A stretch of DNA of 64,000 bases. Source: Branchiostoma floridae (taxonomy: Eukaryota > Chordata > Leptocardii > Amphioxiformes > Branchiostomatidae). Of this stretch, positions 23,645-33,505 are shown in pieces (within the stretch, counting starts at the first letter, position 1; the number at the start of each line of letters is the position of its first letter). A model generated the notes under the pieces. The model saw only the letters and a program-made list of their open reading frames with translations. It was not told the DNA's origin and did no database searches. Location: assembly GCF_000003815.2 (NCBI RefSeq), contig NC_049983.1, positions 11,251,410 through 11,315,409 on the forward strand, read 5' to 3'. The translations under genes were made by a program, and so were the position numbers.

Positions 23645-26600
23645 TCATTCTATTTGTCTGGAAATGTAGTTACATGCGTCGGTGTGAGTAGTCAAATCAT
23701 CTTGAGTCTTGAATGTTAATGGTCGTTTATTTGAACATTTTTACCATTTTTTTTAATTGACTGTATTGCACCCACAAGTACTAAGTTACGCACTTTATCT
23801 ATTACACGCTAAACATACATACCCTACAGCGACCTGCTACAAAGAAACTGCTTGGATTTGGTTAGAAACAAAAAAGACAGAAATACGCTTGCATTTGATC
23901 AACGGCTCCTTGTTTCACAAATCTGGATGAAATCGGGATGTTGCAGTCCTTCCGAAAGTGCCAATCTATAGAACCACTTCCATAGGTACATTGTAAAGAG
24001 AACTAATACCCCATATATATATAGTAGGTTTGTTTGTGAAATATATATAAACATTGTCATTCTTGATTTCAAATGTTGGATTTTCGAAATCAAAGTCAAG
24101 GAAACCTTAAAAATTCAAACCCCTTTGTGAGCCTTTCGTGATGTTCCCATTCCCAAAAAGACGAAAATTAGGCAATTTGACGGTCGTTTTAGCCATTTTT
24201 CTAGGGGCGGCCGCGTGCGGTACTGCAGATTGGGCTCTGATAGGGTACTAGTATGTAGTTAGAACTCCAGCTGCCACATTATGATCTTTCACCCGAACAT
24301 CTGCTAGAAGACCATTTCCGATTTAAGGATTATGCGTTTCAGTCTTTTTTCCCTTTCTTGTACTTTGTGTCTTTTCGTTGTGATATTTACTTGTATACTT
24401 GTCAAAATGCATATTCACGTACGCCGACAGTCCCAATTCCCAAACAACATTACGTCACCCAGCAGCAGACCTTGACATTAATCAAATAAGCACTCGTGGA
24501 GTCTACTAGTCGGATCGAAGTTCATATAGCAGATGTATAATCTAATTGTCTTTGGATAATAACATCATCTTTGTTCCATTTGAGGCGTTATTAATCTTGT
24601 TATTTCACTCCCCCTGGGCCTTTAATGTGATACCCCCCATGCAATGTCCACAGCCTTGAGGTAAGTGATAACTGATAAGAACACGGGAAGGAATGAGGAA
24701 CGGACACCCATCAAACGCGAAGCAGATCTAATATTCTACAAACCACGCGGCACGCAATCAGAAATGCACCTTGACCTCTGCTACTACTACTAATGTCAGA
24801 CCAGGACAATTTTCCAACGGACAAAACTTATATCGATAATCAAGTAAAAGAAAAATACCTTTTTCTTCTAAGCATTGTTCTGGTCAGTGGGTCGTCTCAT
24901 AGATGATCCCATATAATTTCTTGACATCTCGTGAAGCACCTACGGGGGTGGGTTTGGTCAACTCCCTTCGGCAGCGAGTCCGTGAGAAGAAACGGGTACG
25001 GTCTCGCGTGTTTGAGGATTTAGGAGTATGGGGAAGACGAACAGACGTGCGTCCAGCTGGTGTGTCCAACACAGGTGAAGATGATTACTGGTCGTGCGCT
25101 GCAATTAATTTCATCATTTCAGATAACCAATCGTACAAGTGCATTCTTTTGACCAATGACACCGCAGGGATTTTCTATACTAGACCAATCGCATCATGGA
25201 CTAGCCCCTGTGTTTACCTGTATGAAGTCCCAACAATTGCTTTTAAACAAATATGTTGAAATCAGATGTAACATTAGAATTAAAACGAAATGGATTGTTT
25301 CTCCCTCCCCACACCCTCAACTAGAAGTAAAACGGATAGTCCTACCTCCCAATACCATCAACTTGAAGTCCATGCCTTCTTTCATAACGTAGATTGTGTA
25401 CATCTCTTTTTTGGGTGGAGGAGATAAACAACTTATAGAATTCATGCAAATGAGGACCTTATTTGCAGAATCAATGACGAACGCAATTAACACATCAGTT
25501 GTAAAGATTGAAATCATTTGGGAGAAGGTAAGGGGTCGTGGAACTCTAGTATTGTAGTTGAGAATATCACAAGTGCACATGCCGTGTACATCATCATTCA
25601 TATCACGATTGTACTTCGACATTCCATTCCCAAAGGTCACTTGAATATAAGCAGACAGCGCTGCCCAGCGGAAGCTACATGTAGAGCAAGCTCAAGACAA
25701 AGCCGCATTCAGACCTCACTATTCACACCTGTCCCCGCGCACCGGAGCCAGGTGGTCGATTAACTCAATTTTACAGGATAACCAATCAGGGTAGTTATGC
25801 AAATGAGCGTATATGCTAATGAGGGTAGGGGTATAAAAGGGGAGATATTATCACAAACAAAAGCGCACAGTTTGGCTTTGGGGAGGAAAAGTAGGAGGTG
25901 GTTGGGAGAAGCAGGCGGGGAAAATAGGGATAGTAGGAAGGGAATGGGGATGCTGAGATGTGAAGTAGTATGTGTACCCTAGCCACCCACCCGCCCGTTT
26001 TCTTATAGCTCGGGACGGGGCATTCGCATCGCTCTCTGGTCAGGTGTCTGGGGCGCGGGGATCGGTGTGGCGTTATGAATTTTTCACTATTTATATGTGC
26101 TGGTGCCTCGTGTGATGGGATTGCCAGGCGAGGTGTAGATAGGACTGCAGATGCCTGAATGGTTGTTCGTAGTAAATAATGCGCATGTTCCTTATTATAC
26201 GTAATGGTCTTTACAAAATCAGTTAATCATTCTATCTGTCAAACTTTATTGCCTACTAAGTGTAAAGGACGCGAACTACACTGTAAAAGTCTTACAGTTT
26301 CGCCACTCTATAACCTATGAAGCAAACGAGCAGGGAACGAAGGTTTCCAATGATAACCATCACCGTATTACCAAGACACTCACTGTATCATATATATGCC
26401 TGACACAGGGTGTGAATGTGCCAAGGTTCTCCATTGCCACATGGTTGCCAAGTAATAACCCTTCTTATCGGTTGGTTATTTACAGTATTAGAACCAAGAA
26501 CCTTAAAGTTTGTTTTATTTGGAACTTTGTAGATGTGCCCCACGAAGGCACCAGTCCGGTTGTACGTTACGACTCATTCTAACAAAGACTTGGTTCCTAC

Positions 26601-28547
26601 CTGTCTGAGGAGCAAATTTATTCTCGGCAATACTGGCAATGTTAACTGGGTACTAGTGTTTGCGTTGCTATTGACCATTACGATCGCTGTTATACGATGT
26701 TTACATTCCCGGATTCATGCTTGTTGAAAGGAACGACACACTCCTATGCGCCTGGTGTGCTTTCCGATGGTTCTCCTAATGTCTTGCATGCAACGTCTGC
26801 CTGACTGTACTGTTGCTGTTCACATTCCAAATTTTCGCCGCAACTTTGCTCCGGAAAACTTGGGCTTTGTATCCTAGATATCATACACTCCACAACAGGT
26901 ATGGTATGTGAGGTAAATGTTTGTGCCTAATTGACTGTTTGTCTTCGCCATATTGTGGCAAAGCATTTCCTTATGACTTAGCACTTCGGAGTGGAAAACC
27001 AGATACGCTATTCAACGTAGAGCAATATCTGCATAGCTGGAACATACACAAAGTTACTTAAGAAAATATCTACTGCCAGAAAGTAAGTTATTTAACTTTT
27101 TGAACTACCATGATAACATGTACAAACCGACTGTGCTCCTGTTTGACCACCTGGTGTTGGCAATGGGAACTTGTATAAATAAAGCTGTTTCAAATGTTTC
27201 TAGTAGTCATCGATTAGTGGAAAAGTACAAATGTCTACGGCATTTTCTCTCTACCAATATAGCAAAACCAAGGGACAGGACGCAGGAATCGACGAACTCC
27301 CCTCTAGGGGTGGGATTGCGGTGGATTGAAATGAACTAACTAGCAGTTTCCCGTAGATTTCAACATCAAATTCGACTCGTTTCAATGGCAGGTGCAATAA
27401 ACGCAACCAAATTGATAGCTATTCGAACCGAATAGATTTGACTCTTGAATTGATTCGCATAGATTTGCCGAGTGTGAACAAGACTTTATTGTGTTTGCCC
27501 CTTATGACGTCTGCAAATATCCCAGACCTCGTGATTACGCGTCGGTAAGGTGACCTCAATTTACTTCCGCATTTGGCAGCGGCAGTTCTGATAGTTCTCC
27601 TTTCATCCAGGTACCACGATTCCCATCTCTGTGCAGCTGATCTAAACCACAAGAACAAGCTGTTTTGAAAAAAACAAACACCGTTGTGCAACCCTTTCTT
27701 CAAAACCGAAATCGCGGTACAACATCGACAGTTAATCGTCGACTCCACCTGACAGCAACGCCCACCTTGGCAAAGGACAAAGTAAGTAAAGAATAGTGGT
27801 AGAGAATTTCATATGGATGTAGCTTATATTGTAGTGCCTGTGCTTTAACACAGAACAGTTTTCAGTATATCGTTATGACTTGATACTTATCATCAGTAAA
27901 CAAAACCTAGTTTTTTTTCTATCACCAAACGTAATGAAATCTGACATAATGACAACTAAGTAACCTCAAATACGCGGACAGCCTGTCTGCACTACGTGAG
28001 CAGTAGGTGAACTTCGCCCGGTGTATTTCACAAACATGTTTGCGGGGTCGCGAGGGTTATCAGTCCAACTGGGCGGTGAGAAGGCCTCCCGTTGAACACC
28101 AGTGTATTTTTGACTCGCAAAAGTAATCTAGAGTAAGTTACTAAGTTAGAGTACAGAACGTCAGGTGCGAAAACTGTGTGTACTCTTATTATTTACCTGT
28201 CCTGGTCGGGTCGAACAATCGATTTTGATCACTGCGACAATATAATTACATAATTACGTCATACAGTTCGTCAGCCACCCACATTTATCATTCCGCCTGA
28301 CTGATGTAGTTTGTGTTGCCAGATGTATCTGCATTGGTATTTGCACTGTCAAAAAGCTATAACCGCCATTCGCCATAGCCAGTGTCACACGGTTGCGGTA
28401 TACCGGTAGCGGCTTGTTATGTTAGTTAACGCGTCACCACAGGTATTCTGGAAATGGTACTGTTCTTTCGATAAACTTGTGGTAACTTTTTAAAGACGCT
28501 GCACAGTGTACATTTCAATGATGGCTATGATTTCTTTATCTTTTCAG
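23645..28547. other. Intergenic region
   Basis: No recognisable gene. Open frames at 24903-25259 (+) and 27419-27748 (-) resemble no family known to me. A GC-rich stretch follows a TATA-like box at about 25831. A perfect GTAAGT donor at 27782 could end a 5' UTR exon of the downstream death-domain gene. Confidence 0.5.
25831..25840 (+). promoter_or_regulatory. Possible TATA-type core promoter
   Basis: GGTATAAAAGGGG is a near-consensus TATA box, followed by about 150 bp of purine-rich, G-rich sequence and then a GC-rich stretch to about 26070. It could drive a 5' UTR exon of the gene whose coding part starts at 28576. No cap-site or transcript evidence is visible, so the call is weak. Confidence 0.22.
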
Positions 28548-28903
28548 ATATATACGGTTCCGAAGGGTCAAAGTCATGGAACAAACGGATAATTTGAAAA
28601 GAGCAGTAAGGTTCTATAGACACATGATCATTCGGCGTCTGACACTCGCTAGTCAGCATACAAATACGGACGTGCTGCCAAAAGTAGCAGCGAAACTTGG
28701 CGACAACTTTTTGCACGACTTGAAACTTAAGAAAGGAGAGTTAAAGTCGTCGGTCCTCGTTAGACACATAGTTTCTGGATACCAGGAGGAAGACGAGGCG
28801 AAGATCACCAACTTCTGCCAAATACTTCGTCATGACCGCAACCTTGGACTCGGCCTATTGGCGGATTTGATCGAAAGTTACCCGGGTCTGCGTATGTACA
28901 GAA
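28548..28903 (+). CDS. First coding exon: CARD-like death-fold domain
   Basis: Acceptor TTTTCAG at 28541-28547, 28 nt of 5' leader, then ATG at 28576. Reads MEQTDNLKRAVRFYRHMIIR, with DVLPKVAAKLGDNFLHDLKL and a final LGLLADLIESYPGL. The helix pattern and the C-terminal F-C-x-x-L...L-A-D-L-I-E fit CARD domains (compare FCEAL...LADLLE), but a DED cannot be excluded by eye. The last base of the exon is a phase-1 A. Confidence 0.8.
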
Positions 28904-31900
28904 GTAAGCCACATACCTTAACTGTGCACAGAGGTTTTTTAGAGTTCTAAAGGTCTTAAATCTGTGATATTGCCGTTACTTACGTAGATTCTAGCGCGAC
29001 TTACTATTTTGCCATTATGTCGGTAATAACAAGAGACATGCATACGGCTAAGTGGTAGAAAGTATGAGTAAGCATTCTACGGCATTCTAGTAGTACTAAG
29101 TAACTGCATAATCTAAGGTATGTAATGGAAAGAGTGAACCAATCCGCTCTCTGTTCTTCCCAGGCCAGTGGAATCTACTTGACCTCCTGTCACAGATAGC
29201 GTCATTAAGAGCTGTCATACAACAACTCGGGAAGTGCCTGCACCTGGAGAACGATGTCATTGAGCGATGTAAGCGGCAAAACCGACAACCATTGGATAAG
29301 GTCAGGGCCATCCTGTTCTATGGTCTACAGAGTCTCGGATGCACAACCTCGCTTGCTCAGGAAGTCCTCGGACTCGTCTACACAACTTTGAGAGAGAAGC
29401 GGGAAGAAAACTCGGCCCTTCTTGGACTTCTAGGTACGACAAATTTCATACGTGCATATGAAATAGTGCTTTTCAAATTGAAAGCTGAATGAAAATGAGA
29501 AATATTAACGCTATACTATATTAACTGGGCGATCAAAGTTGTCTGTTCGTGGCTCTCTATTCCATGTCATACCAAAATACTTGTACATGTTAACCCCTGT
29601 GTTGCAGAGAATGCACCACCACATGGGGTTTATACGCTCTATATGGATTTCAAACTCTAGTTTCAAGAAGAAATCGGTATCTAATTTCCTAGCTTTCCTA
29701 ATAACGTTGATACTCACAATAGAAATCGTAGCATTGACCATTGTCTCAAATCTTGACAAAATTTCTTCTACCGTAGAGGCGTTGCGGTCACAGATTGACG
29801 AGTGGAAAGACATCAGGAAAGACTCTGACGAACAAGGTGCTACATGTGATGCAGATGTCGACTATGATGACGACTTTGAAGACGTTTCTGACAGTGACGA
29901 TGATGGCTTCGAAGAAGGGTCGTACTTTTCGGACTTTGAATCTGACGACAGCAGAGGTAGCGAAGATGAGAAAAAGCTTTCTCCACGCCAGAATGACAGC
30001 GGGTCTGAGGGAGAAATAGAGGAATGTTTGGACATGACAAACAAACCAGTACAAAGCAAGGAGCGCGCCAGTGAATCTGAAGAAGAAATCGAGGAATGTA
30101 TTTTCAGTGACAAGAAAGATAAATCACTACATCGGGAGTCTAGATCGTCAAGTTCAATCAGCAAAGTTGTTGACATTGGATCTGAGGAGGAAATAGAAGA
30201 ATGTATTGATGATGGCAGGAAAGGCAGACAGTCATCCAGACCAGTGGCGTCATCTGGCAAAGGGGTAGACAGTGATTCTGACGAAGAAATTGAAGAATGC
30301 ATTGTCGGCAGCTCCAAACCTAAGAAGGGACCTCTCCAAAGAAGAACCTCTCCAAAGCCAGCATCGACATCACACCAAGTGAGCACGGGCTCGAAAAGGC
30401 GAAACAGTAATAGAGGACCAAGCAGTGCCCAAGCAACAGGACGGGTACGAAGAAACAGCCTCCATGACGGCACGAGAGGTCGGTCGCAAAGGACTGTGGT
30501 TCTAGGGGAACCGCAGAGCAACAGAAGCCAGACGTCAAGGTACGCGTTTGTTTCGGTAATCACTTTAATAGCGGCTAGCATGAGACTGTTACACAATAAA
30601 TTTCTCTCTTGTATATGGCCAAATATATCAGTTCACTTGGTCATCTAGCTTAAATTTCTATGTTTGGCTATATATAAATGCACGCAGTTCCGACAAGAAC
30701 CGTTCTTTGCGAAATCTTTCTTTCTCGCCGCAAGATCTAGATGTCAAATTCATTATGATGTAACACCGCAGGAAACAGACAGGTGGCGTCTCAGCAGAAG
30801 CCCCATTGCAGAATAAGAACATGGCGGAGCGAGACCGGGAAACAGCAGGAGATGGAAGAAGTTGTCATGAAGGACACGCCATCAGGAAACTGGAGGATAA
30901 AGTAGAAAAACTTGAGGCGCTTATTGGGAAGGTAAAGAAAATTGTTTTAAAAAATATCCTTAAAATGCACTCCTCTGCCAAGATTCTACATCTGCATTGT
31001 ATCACCAGCAAATCACACATGACGTGACACAATACCTCTGCGCCTAGAATTGTTATGTGTAAGGTACTGACTGGTTTTAGCTGTTCTTCGGCCTACAAGA
31101 GTGGTTACAATTCATGTTTAGATAATAGGCAAAATCCGCTGAAAAACGTTATTTTCTTACCTTACTTTCCTTTCCATTCCAGATCGGCAAATTCTTTCCT
31201 CACATACAGGGACACGAAACAGGTAAACAAAGAGATATCACTATGTTTTTTCCTGCTCTGCTGTTTTCTCATTATTATTCACCTGCCAAATCTTTAAATT
31301 GGTTCATTTTGGCCGTTTATGGTTCATTTTAGGTGAGTAAAATACCCTCGAGTATTTTTTTTTTGATAAACCGTATTATCTTACTTATGTTACTGATGTA
31401 CTTACTTATTTTACTGATGTGCTCTTAGGGTAGTTCCTGCTGGGGTATATAGTCATTTGGGACTGGCTCATTTAACATTGGGTTGCTATCGTATTTCATG
31501 ATTCAATTTTGTAACGTTACATGGTGATAATGAAAGGTAATGGCCCATTGTGCATTGAGGTACCCGAGGAAGGGACCATTGTTGCACAGGGGTTAAGTTG
31601 GGAGAGCTCAATTTTGCACCGAAGTTCACTTATGGAATTTTCCATTTTTGCATTGGGGTGGAACAATCCATTTTCACGGAAAGGGACATGGGGTGAAATG
31701 TAGCGCGTTGGATTGCAAATATTGAATTTCGCTGCAACTTATCACATTATGTCTTTGCAGGGACTTCGAGTAGACCTTCAACCTCGATGTCTAGAAAAGT
31801 AACAGAGATGCAACTTAGTAAGTTGTCTCAGTTCATAGGGAACGACTGGGAATCACTGGGCAGAGAGTTGGGATTAAAGGCTGTCACCCTATCACAGATA

Positions 31901-32062
31901 AAGTGCGAAAACCCGCTGCAGGTGGAGAGGGTTTTCAACATGCTTTTGAAGTGGAAGAACCGAAACTATTCCACTGCTACCGTTCAGACCTTGTACACGG
32001 TAATAAGTCGCTGGGATGGAGTCAAGATAGACGCGCTAGATTATCTGAATTCTTTTCGGTGA
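28576..32062 (+). CDS. Death-fold adaptor: CARD-like N-terminus, acidic repeats, coiled coil, C-terminal death domain
   Basis: Six exons (28548-28903, 29164-29433, 29777-30539, 30772-30931, 31183-31222, 31761-32062) join in frame with canonical junctions to give 620 residues. The first ATG of the frame is at 28576. Residues 1-109 look like a six-helix death fold: LPKVAAKL..LLADLIES resembles CARDs more than DEDs. Residues about 110-198 are helical and uncharacterised. Residues about 200-450 are acidic, then basic and Ser-rich. A short coiled coil (KLEDKVEKLEALIGK) follows, and the last 90 residues are a death domain (DWESLGRELGL, YSTATVQTLYTVI). The combination suggests an adaptor in apoptosis or innate immune signalling, a class greatly expanded in amphioxus. 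No known vertebrate protein has this exact layout as far as I can tell. Confidence 0.85.
29164..29433 (+). CDS. Second exon: helical region of unknown function
   Basis: Begins SQWNLLDLLSQIASLRAVIQ and ends ENSALLGLL. Entirely helical in character, with no family I can name. The phases (1 in, 1 out) match exons one and three. Confidence 0.8.
29777..30539 (+). CDS. Third exon: acidic, Ser-rich region with a four-fold EIEEC motif
   Basis: The acceptor TTCTTCTACCGTAG places the start at 29777 in phase 1. After EALRSQIDEWKDIRKDSDEQ comes a strongly acidic stretch (DYDDDFEDVSDSDDDGFEEG). Four copies of an acidic motif follow: SEGEIEECL, SEEEIEECI, SEEEIEECI and SDEEIEECI, at about 30003, 30077, 30181 and 30274. 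The tail is basic and Ser/Arg-rich. The Ser-acid context suits casein kinase 2. The region is probably disordered. Confidence 0.85.
30772..31222 (+). CDS. Fourth and fifth exons: coiled-coil linker (30772-30931, 31183-31222)
   Basis: Exon four reads RKQTGGVSAEAPLQNKNMAE and ends with a heptad-like AIRKLEDKVEKLEALIGK. Exon five is a short 40-nt exon, IGKFFPHIQGHET. A coiled coil next to a death domain would allow oligomerisation. Confidence 0.75.
31761..32062 (+). CDS. Last exon: C-terminal death domain
   Basis: GTSSRPSTSMSRKVTEMQLS leads into a death domain: LSQFIGNDWESLGRELGL (helices 1-2), VTLSQIKCENPLQVERVFNM (helices 3-4), LLKWKNRNYSTATVQTLYTV (helices 4-5). The Trp of the DW-x-x-L pattern and the central W-K/R are the usual family landmarks. 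TGA is at 32060-32062. A poly(A) signal AATAAA lies at 32562-32567. Confidence 0.87.
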
Positions 32063-32238
32063 TTCTTTAGCAGCAAAATATTTTGTATAATGTATGTAAT
32101 ATATAAACTATATCAAATGTTATTGCCAAATGCAACCTAGTTCACAACAACTTGCCATGGCAACTAATATTTCATCCAGACGCATTACACTAAAGATCTA
32201 AGACTTAGTTCTGTGTTCGTGAGAGGAAGAATAGTGTA

Positions 32239-32273
<35 letters not shown>

Positions 32274-33355
32274 CATGCATACACGCACACACGCGCACAC
32301 TTACATACACATGCCCATGTCGAGTAGGTGTAGCGGAGACTCCGTATGGAAATGGGGAAATGTCATTTTAATTTGGGAAGTTGCCAATATTTTGTATTAT
32401 AGATCATCAATCATAAATCATATGACTCACTGCGCATGTACAATATAATACAGTAGCTTGCTTGTAGTCTGAAGCACAAGACAGGCAGACAAGCCTGCAC
32501 ACGATCCATTTATCAGTGAGATACCTGCAGAACTTATGCAATGTGCATCTACAGACATCAGAATAAAATAACAAATAACAACTTCATGTGTTTTGTACAT
32601 TTATTCATCCATGAGTAGAAACATGACAGCAAATCCGACAGAAGAAGAAAACACTCAGTCATCAGCAGTTCTTACCAACTATCACAAAATGCAACATAGA
32701 ACTGCAAAAGCAAAACATCCAGGGGATACTCATCCTCAGTGTAATGAAACATTTCAGTATGCGCATGTTGTTCTTTGCAAGAACTGATATGATTTGAGGA
32801 GTTGTGTAGAGACAACAGANNNNNNNNNNNNNNNNNNNNNNNNNNNNNNNNNNNNNNNNNNNNNNNNNNNNNNNNNNNNNNNNNNNNNNNNNNNNNNNNN
32901 NNNNNNNNNNNNNNNNNNNNNNNNNNNNNNNNNNNNNNNNNNNNNNNNNNNNNNNNNNNNNNNNNNNNNNNNNNNNNNNNNNNNNNNNNNNNNNNNNNNN
33001 NNNNNNNNNNNNNNNNNNNNNNNNNNNNNNNNNNNNNNNNNNNNNNNNNNNNNNNNNNNNNNNNNNNNNNNNNNNNNNNNNNNNNNNNNNNNNNNNNNNN
33101 NNNNNNNNNNNNNNNNNNNNNNNNNNNNNNNNNNNNNNNNNNNNNNNNNNNNNNNNNNNNNNNNNNNNNNNNNNNNNNNNNNNNNNNNNNNNNNNNNNNN
33201 NNNNNNNNNNNNNNNNNNNNNNNNNNNNNNNNNNNNNNNNNNNNNNNNNNNNNNNNNNNNNNNNNNNNNNNNNNNNNNNNNNNNNNNNNNNNNNNNNNNN
33301 NNNNNNNNNNNNNNNNNNNNNNNNNNNNNNNNNNNNNNNNNNCATATCTACTTGA
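32063..33355. other. Convergent 3' ends with a CA microsatellite and an assembly gap
   Basis: Contains the 3' UTR of the death-domain gene, with AATAAA at 32562-32567, and on the other strand an AATAAA (TTTATT at 32600-32605) suited to the Kunitz gene. The rest is a CA repeat at 32240-32310 and 523 N at 32820-33342. Confidence 0.5.
32240..32310. repeat. (CA)n microsatellite
   Basis: About 30 bp of pure AC followed by imperfect ATGCATGCATACACGCACAC-type repeat. It lies in the predicted 3' UTR of the death-domain gene. Confidence 0.95.
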
Positions 33356-33505
33356 TCACTCACATTCTTTTGGTTGTGGATCGACTCTAGCGAAGCGAGG
33401 GACAAACTCCACGTTGACATAACTCGACCGCTTTTTACTACATATAGTGCTGCTCTTGAATCCATTCCTGTGCGTATCATCTTCCTCATCCGTGAGGCTG
33501 TTACC
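33356..33505 (-). CDS. Probable last exon: cytoplasmic tail
   Basis: A good acceptor (pyrimidine-rich, TTCAG) precedes a 50-codon phase-0 frame: GNSLTDEEDDTHRNGFKSST, then ICSKKRSSYVNVEFVPRFAR, ending PKECE and a TGA at 33358-33356. The composition suits a short cytosolic tail, and YVNV fits the pY-x-N consensus of Grb2-type SH2 domains. The transmembrane exon ends in phase 2, so one undetected exon must lie between; the N gap 34628-34727 is one possible place. The link to this gene is inference. Confidence 0.5.
   Translation of the reverse strand, partial: GNSLTDEEDDTHRNGFKSSTICSKKRSSYVNVEFVPRFARVDPQPKECE

Noticed and set aside
24903-25259. 118-codon ORF, plus strand, and a 62-codon antisense ORF
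   Set aside because: No recognisable domain, no clear splice context and no neighbouring exons; probably chance in intergenic DNA, although a lone exon cannot be excluded.
27419-27748. 109-codon minus-strand ORF
   Set aside because: No family resemblance and no partner exons; it overlaps the possible 5' UTR exon of the plus-strand gene.
30320-30596. Long antisense ORFs opposite the acidic exon of the death-domain gene
   Set aside because: Shadow frames: the biased acidic/Ser coding sequence leaves the antisense frame open and Ser-rich.
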